Source of the DNA: Diploscapter coronatus
Lineage: Eukaryota > Nematoda > Chromadorea > Rhabditida > Rhabditidae
Assembly (NCBI GenBank): GCA_964036155.1
Contig: OZ038423.1
Coordinates: forward strand, 69,207,249-69,271,248
Direction of reading: 5' to 3'
Length of the DNA: 64,000 nt
The notes under the pieces: model-generated
What the model was told of the DNA's origin: nothing
Databases searched by the model: none
The model's input: the letters and a program-made list of their open reading frames with translations, nothing else
Part shown: positions 24,701 to 36,700 of the stretch, in pieces
Layout: every line of letters starts with the position of its first letter
Position numbering within the stretch: the first letter of the stretch is position 1
Made by a program: the position numbers and the translations under genes

Positions 24701-27700
24701 GTAAATGGTACAGCGTATGTATTGCGCAGATATGCATTTGCGCGTATTTTCATTTATTTCCAATTTTTTAAAGGTAAAATTTTCAATATTCCTCGGTTTT
24801 TTTCCATTTCAAAAAATTCTTAAGTGATAGAGGATGCTCTTGCGAATAAAAGATTAAGATTTCAAGAAAAATTCCAAATTTGGCCATTCAAGATTTTAAA
24901 ATTAATCACTCTTTTCATTAACGCATTATCCTATATTTATGTACACTTGAGTGAAGGAGTATAGGGAAAACATGGCTGTAAAGAAAATGTATATTAGCGA
25001 AAATATTGTGCCATCCCAATTTTATGCATAATTTTCCGACCACATCTTCTGGTGGATTGATTTAAATCAAATTTTGTAGACGCATTTGTTCATGCAATGC
25101 ATAAATGTATGCCAAGTTTTAACCCGATTTGAGTTAATATCGAAGGTGTTTCGAGTTTTATAAGATCTGTCATGGTATAAGAGTGACCAATAGTTTTCTC
25201 TACCATTATAAAGATATTTCTTGGTATCGATGTAATGATACTATTTAGTTACCTGTAAATTCTCCCTCATCCGACGTCTTCTGGACGACGCTGCTGACGT
25301 CACCAGGAACAGCTGACTCGCTTTCCTCCTTTGTAGCGGCAGAAATCTTCACTGTGAATTCACCGATGTCCTCAATTTGCGGTACGACGCTACTGATTTC
25401 GGCAGGAACTGCTGGGACACTGCTTTCATCCTTCGAGATTTTATCGCTAGATTCCTTTCGCTTCGTTACCTAAATTCAACTAATCCAATGCTTAGCACAA
25501 TTATTATAATGCAAATAAGAATATATTTTGATAGAATAAATTTATCTAGAAAACTAGAAAATCGTCATCATCTCACCTTCTTCTTCTTGCTGTCGTCAAC
25601 TGGGGTTGTGGAGTCGCCTGGAGCGACAGCGCTATCCGACGATGGTGGGATTTCCGATTTCGGTTCTTCGCTGCTGGGAACTGTCGCTGATTGCTCTTCA
25701 TCTTTTGAAATTTTATCACTCGAAGGTTTACGCTTAGTGACCTGAACTCGTAACATTATTTAGCTATCTTATTATGAGAATTATTCATGAAAATATTCTA
25801 ATTTTTACAATAATATTTAATAAATTTCATCGCAAATACTTTACAAAAATGTCGTCATACTTTTTTCTTCTTTCCACTATCTGAATCTTGTTTGGAGTCA
25901 TCAACGCTGACAACATCTTGGCTCGGCTCGCTTGGAACTTGGCTTTCTGGAGCAGTTACATCCAATTTCGCAGAGTCAGAGCTCGGTAACTGAGGCTGAT
26001 CTTCACTCTTTGATAGCGTATCACTGGATGGCTTGCGCTTTGTAACCTAAATTAAAATAAAATATTCATACTAACATTGTTGCACTATTATCATAGAAAA
26101 AAATCATTGTTTGAATTGCAAAATCTATCGCTATCAGATCTGATAAACCTGATTGGAATTATTAGCGGAAGTTTCTTACCTTCTTCTTTTTCACGTCGCC
26201 ATCTTGGGGCAATGATTCACCCTGTTCACTTGAAGTTGTGATACTGATGCTTTCTTCAACCGAAAAGGCCGATTTCGACTCCTCGATTCCGATCTCGGTA
26301 CTGATTTCGGTCGAGATTGGCTCCGAGATCGAGCTATCTGCCTCCAAATCACTCTTTGATTTTCGGACTTTCTTCTTTTTGCCAGAGCTTTCCTTTTTAT
26401 CATCACTTGGTGTTTCCGTGGTATCCAAACTAACGGTGCTCTCTGGGTACTGCTCGACAGTCAACTCGATGGCCTGAGATTCCTCCTGAAATCGAGTTCA
26501 AATAAATTGTTTCAAAACTAGGACAAGTTATATATTTTCGGGAGTTAAAAATTCAATTGAATGCTGCTTTATTCATTAAAATAAAAAAATGCATTCAAGT
26601 TTCACTATTTCGTATCTATCGAAAAAAAATAGACTCAAGCCAAAAACGGGAGTTGACTTTAAATCAGATTTCAGACTGAACGATTCATAACGCTTTGAAT
26701 TAAGTGATCTAAATATGATAACATAGTTTGTAACATGATACCTGGGCACTGATTTCAGTGACGGGCTTCAAATCAGAATCAACAGATTCAGCACTGGCTT
26801 GCGCAGCAGCCAACTGCTCACGCTGCTCTTCTTCGGTCAAGGTGGACTTCTTCGACTTGACCTAGAAATTGTAAATTGTAAAATTGCTAACAGATCCAAA
26901 ATCGCCCTCTATTCTACTTAAAATGACATATTATCAAATTGGCTATTCATGAGAAATTTTTAGAAATCAATTAAGAAAAGTGAATGGCATATAAATATTG
27001 AAAAATTAGAAATTGGACTTTTTACAGAAATTTAAAGGAAATTTTTTCAGTGTGATAACCTGAAATGATATTTTTCATGATTAGTAAATAATAATTGACC
27101 TGGTTTCTCTAACTATTCTTACCTTTCGTTTCTTCTTCGGTTGCATTTCATTCAACTCGAGCTCTTCTTTGAGGTCTTGCATCTTGATGGCCTCCTCATC
27201 GAATGGATATTCGAATTCAGCGACCTCTTCATCCAGAAGGGTGTCCACTTCGATCGTCTTTCCTGGCAGACCTGAAGATTATATAATTCCGCAAAGAAGA
27301 GGGTCAGAGGGTAGTGCGATGGGATATTCATATTACTTAGAAGTCGCGGTCTCCTTTATAATTCGTCCGTTCACTATGATCCTCGTTTGTGGAATTCACC
27401 AGTTTTTTTTCTCTTCCCTACACTCCGTATCTCTAGAGCCTAGAGAATTTTCATAAATGATTATCATGGTGAACGGGTGAATGGTACAGGAAGCCTTTCT
27501 CTGTACATTTTTGTTTTCTTTATTTTGTAAATTCTTTTTCAATGAAGTAAGTAAATGATTAAAAGTTTGATTTGCTAATCATTAATTCATCAGCAATAAC
27601 TTTCACTGACCCTCTCCATAGCTGTTGACGGCTTTAACACGGAACGCGTAGATCTCATTCGGCACTAATTCGACCGCAGTGAACATGGTCTCATTCGTTT

Positions 27701-30700
27701 CGGCAATTCGGCGCCATCTGCTGCTCTCAGCCGTCTTTCGCTCGATGATGTAGTTCTTCAATTCGCCGTCGCCAATTCTCTTTGGTGGAATCCAGCGAAT
27801 AGTCGCGGTTGTGTCAGTAACGCGAACCAATCGACTGTGACGCGGCGCCAATGGCGTGTCGACCAACTTCAGATCCAAAATTGCTGTGTCCTCGCCATGA
27901 TCGTTTTGCAGAGTAATTGTCAAAGTTCCCGCATCCTCCTTTCGCAAATTCTTGATTCGAATCGAGAGGTAGTCGTCGTACTGCTCCAAATGGACTGTCA
28001 AAGTGATTGGATTATCGTTGTGCAACAACTTGACGTTCGGCGGTGGGTAGGCAATGTATGCGAGTTTGGTGTCGAACGTCTTTCCAGCTTGGTGGACAAT
28101 CGGGTTCCTGATGACGGTCTGAATCTTAGGTCCAATTGGTGCAGTAACGCGAGCTGGCACACTGCGCAACTGATCGTCAATGAGCACGTGGTATGCACCG
28201 AAGAAGTATGGAGAGAATTTGTCGATCGTAAGAACGGTTTCGTTTCCTTGGATGGCGATGTGCAGATGTTCTCCCTCCGAAACGACCATACCACTTCGGA
28301 ACCATACTGCAGTCTTGATGGGTCGTTCAGTGCGGCAAATCAAAGTGACGCTATCGTCGATGCTTTGCAGCGTGACTGCTTGTGGATGTTCGATGATCTT
28401 CTGGTCACCGTGTGTTTCCATTCCAATTGTCAGCGTTGCAGCCTCAATGAAGGTGTTCGGTTCATACACGGCATCAGCTCTGTCTCCCATCTTCGATTCC
28501 TCAACACGACGAGAAATATTGCTTTCTGATGATGGGACCATCACAGTGCTACTTGCTTCCATATTGGCCCATTGCGTCGGGAAGACGTTGATTCCGTCCT
28601 CCTCGGATACCGACTCGATTTCGACATCGACCGAGAGCAGGGATTCTCCCTCAGACTCGGACTCGGTCTCGAATTCGTCGTCGCTGCCCTCGAAAATGCT
28701 CATCTCAGTCTCTTCAAAGTCGAAGAAATTCAGGTCTATGAGTGCATCTGTGTGAGCAATCTCCTCTCCAGCGACTACATCGATCTCCATGAAGATGTCG
28801 CTTGTGCCCGAAGCCGTTCGCTTTCTCGAAACGTTCATTTCGGTTCTGATTTCGGGTTTTTGTGCTTCTGGCATGAGGAATTCCATCTCTACGGTCTCCG
28901 AAGTCGGCGAGGTAACCTTGATTTCGGTGGTCTTCTCACGACGTTTGCTCAATCGCTTGCTCAATTTCTTCTTGCGAATAGGTGGTGGGCTTTGGACGGA
29001 CGCATTCGGATTCGGATCGAACGATTTGGACGCATTCTTCTCGAAGATGAATCCAATGTGGACTTTGTCGCATCTCTGCTTGACAAAGACTGCGTTGCAC
29101 TCGACGACCAGCGTGTACGGCTCGTGGCATGAGTACTCGGCTCTCTCAAGCGGGTTTACATTGACGCTGGCGCCTCCTTTCGTTGGCTTTTTATTCAACG
29201 TCAAACTGCATTCCCCAGAAGCCTCTTTCACTTCTTTCTTGCCCTTCTTAGGTGACGGCTTCACGTTTAATGAAACTTGGTACGAATTCATATGGCCGAT
29301 ATCGATCTTGATCTCGGATATCGCCTGCTCTTTCTTGAACTCTCCCCCCACCGTGGTGCTGATATCCTTCTTCGAGTCCTTTCTGAGCAGCTTTTTCTTC
29401 GAGTCAGGTTTGTCCTGAAGCAAGAAATTTTTAGTATTGAAATAAGCGACAGTTTTAAGATAGTAAAACGATGAGTTGAAAATTGCATGTTATCAAAGAT
29501 ATTTACACTCAGATAGGAGATAAGTAATTTGTGCATCTCGAAATATAGCCATACCTGATCTGAAGGCTTGTCTTTGTCGTCAGATTTCTGGTCTTTGGCA
29601 TCCTTCTTTTTAGCTTCCTAGAAAATATAACTTGGAATGATTATAAATTTTAGATTGCCACCTCTTCTTTGTCTTTAGGTTGTTCGGGAACTTTATCTTG
29701 TGATGGCTTCTGAAATATTGAATAAATTTGATATTGGCAAAATATCGATTTACAGTGTCTTTATCCTTTCCAAGGGCCAACTTTTCATCTTTTCTGGTCA
29801 CAATCTGAAAGAAACGATAAATTTCTCTTTGTTCCTTAATTTGAAGAATATTGAATACTCTTCATTTCATCCAAGACTGCAGCCGTCTTCGGAGTTCGTA
29901 TGATTTCTCAACCCCTATACCTTCAAAGCACTATCTCGCTTATCAAAGATATGCGTCAAAAAGTATTGCAGAAGAAGATTCGAAACTCTATCATCGATAA
30001 TGACCCATCTCCAACACACTATCATTATGCTAGAGTCGCTTGCATCAATTCGCTTTCCTAAACTAAACGTTTCGAGGCAAGAAAGGCCGAGTTAGCGTGT
30101 ATAATAGAGATATGAGAGATCTCATACGAAATGGAAAGGGAGCGGCAATCTTGGGTCAAATAAGGAGCACCATACTTTGTCGTCCGGTTTCGGTTGTGGT
30201 TGCTCGACAGGTTTCTAAAGATAAATTGATAAGATATGTGAAACAACACCAATATTAGTAATGCGAAAAAAGCGGTCATCGGGTGCTGGAGTACGCCGAG
30301 GATTTTCTCTGACTCACTTTATTACACATGATATTTCGTCAGAGGAATGAAAAACAAGTCTTGAATCTGTATACACCTCGATGCTCGAATAATCACTTTT
30401 TTGGGCGTTTATGATAATATGACGGTACGAATGGAATAGACATCACTCATTCTTCCACAATATGACAGCATAATTTCTGTTAACTCCCATTATTCTTCAA
30501 TGTATAGAAGATGGTTCACCATATTGTAGAATCTATGTGTCATCGTATTGCCAATAACCGACTACTTGAGACAACATAAAAGGGATAAACATTTGATGCA
30601 TAGAGAAATTAGCGCGGTTTGCAGACGAATAGGCATTTTAATGGTTCAAGGAATGGCTTTGAAATTACGCAATGCATATTTGAATTTCTACATCGCTTAT

Positions 30701-33700
30701 TTGTCTCAACCAATCGGCCATTTACAATACCGACAAACTGTCACTTTGTACCTGCTATGAGAAGCAAGAATAAATCTATTAGAATGAATCATACCTCATC
30801 GGGCTTAGATGGTTGAGATTTACTGTCGTCAGGCTTCTGAAACAAATTCATGAAGTATAATCTATTTCAGTAATCATACCTTATCATCTCCCTTCTTCAT
30901 TTTATCTGATGACGGTTTCCTTTCCAGGACTTTCTTCTTCGAGCTATCATCGGAACTTGGCTGAGATGGTTGAGCAACTTCACTCGGGCCAGGCTTGGGT
31001 TCTTCCACCTTCTATAAGGTAAAAATTACTATATTTTATACAAAATAAAGCTACAAACCTTTTCTTCGACCTTTTTCATTTTATCAGTTGATGGCTTGCG
31101 TTCCAGAACTTTCTTCTTCGAGCTACTGTCATCGGCAGGTGGTAGGGCTGGTGGAGATACGGTAGAGGACAATTGCTCATCAGGTTTAGGTTCAACCTTC
31201 TATAGGAAAAAAGTAAAATTTATAGAAATTTGAACAAAATACCTTTTCTTCGGGTTTGGCGATTTTCTCCTGAGAAGGAGTCCTCTTCGTCAGTTTCTTG
31301 CCCTTGTCGTCACCACTTGGAGGTTGTTCGACAGGGGTCGGCGCCGGGGTTTCAACTGGCTTGGCCTCAGCAGGTTTCTAAATGCAATAACATAATATTC
31401 GATAAAATCTCTTAAAGAATGCCTTTTCTTCGGGTTTGGCGATTTTCTCCTGAGATGGAGTCCTCTTCGTCAGTTTCTTGCCCTTGTCGTCACCACTTGG
31501 AGGCTGCTCGACAGGGGTCGGTGCCGGAGTTTCGACTGGCTTGACTTCGGGAGTTTTCTAAATGACCAAATTACAATATTCAGTGAAAATACAGAATACC
31601 TTTTCTTCAGGTTTGGCGATTTTCTCCTGAGAAGGAGTCCTCTTCGTCAGTTTCTTGCCTTTGTCGTCACCACTTGGAGGCTGCTCGACAGGGGTCGGTG
31701 CCGGAGTTTCGACTGGCTTGACTTCGGGAGTTTTCTAAATGACCAAATTACAATATTCAGTGAAAATACAGAATACCTTTTCTTCAGGTTTGGCGATTTT
31801 CTCCTGAGAAGGAGTCCTCTTCGTCAGTTTCTTGCCTTTGTCGTCACCACTTGGAGGCTGCTCGACAGGGGTCGGTGCCGGAGTTTCAACTGGCTTGGCC
31901 TCAGCAGGTTTCTAAATGCAATAACATAATATTCGATAAAATCTCCTAAAGAATGCCTTTTCTTCGGGTTTGGCGATTTTCTCCTGAGATGGAGTTCTCT
32001 TCGTCAGTTTCTTGCCCTTGTCGTCACCACTTGGAGGCTGCTCGACAGGGGTCGGTGCCGGGGTTTCAACTGGCTTGGCCTCAGCAGGTTTCTAAATGAC
32101 CAAATTACAATATTCGATAAAATCTCCTAAAGAATGCCTTTTCTTCGGGTTTGGCGATTTTCTCCTGAGAAGGAGTCCTCTTCGTCAGTTTCTTGCCCTT
32201 GTCGTCACCACTTGGAGGTTGTTCGACAGGGGTCGGCGCCGGGGTTTCAACTGGCTTGGCCTCAGCAGGTTTCTAAATGCAATAACATAATATTCGATAA
32301 AATCTCTTAAAGAATGCCTTTTCTTCGGGTTTGGCGATTTTCTCCTGAGATGGAGTCCTCTTCGTCAGTTTCTTGCCCTTGTCGTCACCACTTGGAGGCT
32401 GCTCGACAGGGGTCGGTGCCGGAGTTTCGACTGGCTTGACTTCGGGAGTTTTCTAAATGACCAAATTACAATATTCAGTGAAAATACAGAATACCTTTTC
32501 TTCAGGTTTGGCGATTTTCTCCTGAGAAGGAGTCCTCTTCGTCAGTTTCTTGCCTTTGTCGTCACCACTTGGAGGCTGCTCGACAGGGGTCGGTGCCGGA
32601 GTTTCAACTGGCTTGGCCTCAGCAGGTTTCTAAATGCAATAACATAATATTCGATAAAATCTCCTAAAGAATGCCTTTTCTTCGGGTTTGGCGATTTTCT
32701 CCTGAGAAGGAGTCCTCTTCGTCAGTTTCTTGCCCTTGTCGTCACCACTTGGAGGTTGTTCGACAGGGGTCGGCGCCGGGGTTTCAACTGGCTTGGCCTC
32801 AGCAGGTTTCTAAATGCAATAACATAATATTCGATAAAATCTCTTAAAGAATGCCTTTTCTTCGGGTTTGGCGATTTTCTCCTGAGATGGAGTCCTCTTC
32901 GTCAGTTTCTTGCCTTTGTCGTCACCACTTGGAGGCTGCTCGACAGGGGTCGGTGCCGGAGTTTCAACTGGCTTGGCCTCAGCAGGTTTCTAAATGCAAT
33001 AACATAATATTCGATAAAATCTCCTAAAGAATGCCTTTTCTTCGGGTTTGGCGATTTTCTCCTGAGAAGGAGTCCTCTTCGTCAGTTTCTTGCCCTTGTC
33101 GTCACCACTTGGAGGTTGTTCGACAGGGGTCGGCGCCGGGGTTTCAACTGGCTTGGCCTCAGCAGGTTTCTAAATGCAATAACATAATATTCGATAAAAT
33201 CTCTTAAAGAATGCCTTTTCTTCGGGTTTGGCGATTTTCTCCTGAGATGGAGTCCTCTTCGTCAGTTTCTTGCCCTTGTCGTCACCACTTGGAGATTGTT
33301 CGACAGGGGTCGGTGCCGGGGTTTCAACTGGCTTGACTTCGGGAGTTTTCTAAATGCAATAGCATAATACTCGATAAAATCTCCTAAAGAATGCCTTGTC
33401 TTCTGGCTTGGCGATTTTCTCCTGAGACGGAGTCCTCTTCGTCAGTTTCTTGCCCTTGTCGTCACCACTTGGAGGCTGCTCGACGGCTTTGTTTTCTTCG
33501 AGCTTCTGAATGAACTATGTCATTAACCATACCAGTACCAAATAGCTAAAATTTTTAAATTTACCTTCTTATCATCTTGAGCGCTAGGCTTCGATTTATC
33601 ATCAATTTTCTAAACTCATCGAATTGGTGAATTGAAATACAATTTAAGAATAATATCCATCATAGGTAGTAAATTTAATTGATTTAATTCCATCATACCT

Positions 33701-36700
33701 CCACAGGCTTTGGTTCTTCAACCTTCTTGGTCTCAGTCTAAATGAATAATATTGCATTTTAGTATGATGACATTGTTAAAACGTACATCTTTCTTCTTTG
33801 AATCTAGTTTCTGCTTCTCTTCGAGCTGCAATACGAATTAAAATTACTTTAGATACTAGAATTAAAATAATTAATTTAATAAAAATCCCACTTTCTCTTG
33901 TTCTTCAAGCCTCTTGGCATCCAATTTTGCCTGTTCAGAAGCCTTAATACGAAACATTACTCAAATTCATGACATTGGAAGTATTATAAGCTTACCTTCT
34001 TCTCAGCGTCCAGTCGGGCCTGATCTTCCTAAATCAACAATATTTTATTCTCTTAAATGTCGTTTAATAATCACCTTCTTCTTTTCCTCAAGCTTAGATT
34101 TCGCTTCGAGCTACAATATTGAATATTTGGGTATTAAAATAAAATTTTAACATTTATTACTTTTTTCTGTTCCTCCAATTTCTGAGCCTCGAGCTTCGCC
34201 TGTTCATCAGCCTTAAGATATTCAACTATTTTAAGACACCTATTAAAGATACGTGCCTTTTTCTTCGCCTCAAGCTTGGATTTTTCTTCGGCCTGAAAGC
34301 AATTTATTTTAATTTTTAATGTTTAGGTAAGATATTTCAGAACTATCTATAATTTTAAAAATCAAGCGATGATTTCTACGCAGAAATGTAACACAAAACT
34401 CACGTCCTTCTTCTTCTGTTCTTCCAATCTCAAACGCTCCTCCTCCTTAATTCGATTAGTAGTTAATTAGATAATTTTAAAAATTATTTTTCATACCTTC
34501 TTTTGGTCCTCCAATCGCTTCTTCTCCAATTTAGCAGCCTCTTCAGCCTGTAAGATTTAGAATTAACATTAAAAGCTCTTGGTTTCGATTATAATGTACC
34601 TGTTTGCGCTTTTCTTCTTCCAGTCGAGCTTTTTCTTGTTCCTGCAAGTAGAGTTTTCATGGATGCTTCATTATATAATTAAGTGTATGAGTTTGGAGAT
34701 ATCACGATATTGTCATAGAGAGAAATATAGGATATCACAGTGATGAAACAAAGCATTGGGTCATCTCATATCTGTTAACCTTCAGCTCAACCTGATAAGT
34801 GCTGACAATGAGATCTGAATTGAAATCGACCTGAAAATGAGGACCCAATACCTTATCCGACAGTGTATCTCTACATTATTTTATAGGATAGTGCGAAAAC
34901 CCGTACTAATCTAAAATAAGTTCCACCTACCCGTTTCTTCTTGATCATCTCAGTGACCTCAGGCAGGTCCAGACCCGAGTCCTCGTCAGCCAAAAGTGCC
35001 TCCAACTCTGCGTCACTCAACTCGATGTTCACCAATTCGTCCAGCGAACTTCTCGTTCGCTTCGGCTTTTTCTTTCCGGATTTGATGTCCTTCTTCACGC
35101 TCTCGTAGATTTCCACCGCCAAAACAACTTCCAACTTGGCATTTTCCGTCGAGCCCTTCAGGGTGGCACTCATGCTTGTCTCAACGGACAAGGGCTTCTT
35201 CTTGTCTTTGTCCTGAACGTAAAGAGTTTAGCATAAGTTTTTCCAATAGATGAATTATGACAACTTTATCCACCCAGTCAGGAATGCTTACAGGTACGTG
35301 AAATCATGCGTTACCTTAGGCACAGACGCGATTTTTCGGTATCTGTGAGCAACTCTGTATCCAATCTCTCAAAATTTCTAACGTATCATCACTACGTTGT
35401 TTACCCCTCTTTTGGGCAATATAGTGTTGTAAGCGAAACAAAAACGCATTTTACAGTACTTCTCGGTTTAGAAGGAGAACAAATACTTCTGGGAAGGGAA
35501 GAGAAGGATGATGAATTGTTGAGGGGCTCTTAGCGAGAAAGAATACAAGAAAAAGATAGAAGGTGAGGCAAATTATGTAGTAGCTATGCACTTTGGTTAT
35601 AACCAGATAACACGTTAACCATTGCCTATGAATGAAATGGCTCACCTTCTTTTTCTTCTCCTCATCATCAAGACGTTTTTCCTCTTCCTATATATGATGA
35701 CATAAATATATCGAAAAAAAAATTAAAGCTACAAACCTCCTTCTTCAGTTTGTCGGCCTCGGCCTTGGATTTGGCGTCCTGCTAAATCAACTCGGTTGTA
35801 TTGTTCAAATGCAATTCTAAATCACTCACATCTTTCTTCGCCTTCTCGGCCTTCTCTGCTTCGGCCTTAGCCTTGGCTTCTTCCTGAAAGACATTCGGTA
35901 ATTTCAAGAATTGATTTAGAAATCTCACCTCCTTCTTCAGTTTGTCGGCCTCGGCCTTGGATTTGGCGTCCTGCTAAATCAGCTCGGTTGTATTTTTCAA
36001 ATGCAATTCTAAATCACTCACATCTTTCTTCGCCTTCTCTGCTTCAGCCTTGGTCTTCTCGGCTTCAGCCTTGGCCTTCTCGGCTTCAGCCTTGGTCTTG
36101 GCTTCTTCCTGAAAGACACTCGGTAATTTCAAAGGTTGTTATGAAAATCTCACCTCCTTCTTCAGTTTGTCGGCCTCGGCCTTGGATTTGGCGTCCTGCT
36201 AAATCAACTCGGTTGTATTGTTCAAATGCAATTCTAAATCACTCACGTCTTTCTTCGCCTTCTCTGCCTTCTCTGCTTCGGCCTTGGTCTTCTCAGCTTC
36301 AGCCTTGGTCTTCTCAGCTTCGGCCTTAGCCTTGGCTTCTTCCTGAAAGACACTCGGTAATTTCAAAGGTTGTTATGAAAATCTCACCTCCTTCTTCAGT
36401 TTGTCGGCCTCGGCCTTGGATTTGGCGTCTTGCTAAATCAACTCGGTTGTATTTTTCAAATGCAATTCTAAATCACTCACGTCTTTCTTCGTCTTCTCTG
36501 CTTCAGCCTTAGCCTTGGCTTCTTCCTGAAAGACACTCGGTAATTGCAAGAATCGATTTAGAAATCTCACCTCCTTCTTCAGTTTGTCGGCTTCGGCCTT
36601 GGTCTTGGCTTCTTCTTGTGGCTAAATTCGGGTCGTTTGATTGAAGAATACGATTTAAATAATTTCTAAATACCTTTGGAACAGGTTCACTGGGGTTCTT

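Noticed and set aside
27837..29132. Plus-strand open frames of 186-230 codons opposite the Ig-Ig-FnIII exon
   Set aside because: The minus strand encodes clear Ig and FnIII domains; the plus-strand translations have no domain features.
34251..34257. GT donor GGCAC|GTATC for the mini-exon at 34257
   Set aside because: It leaves phase 1 while the next exon needs phase 0; the GC donor four bases earlier restores the AEEKSKLEAKKK pattern.
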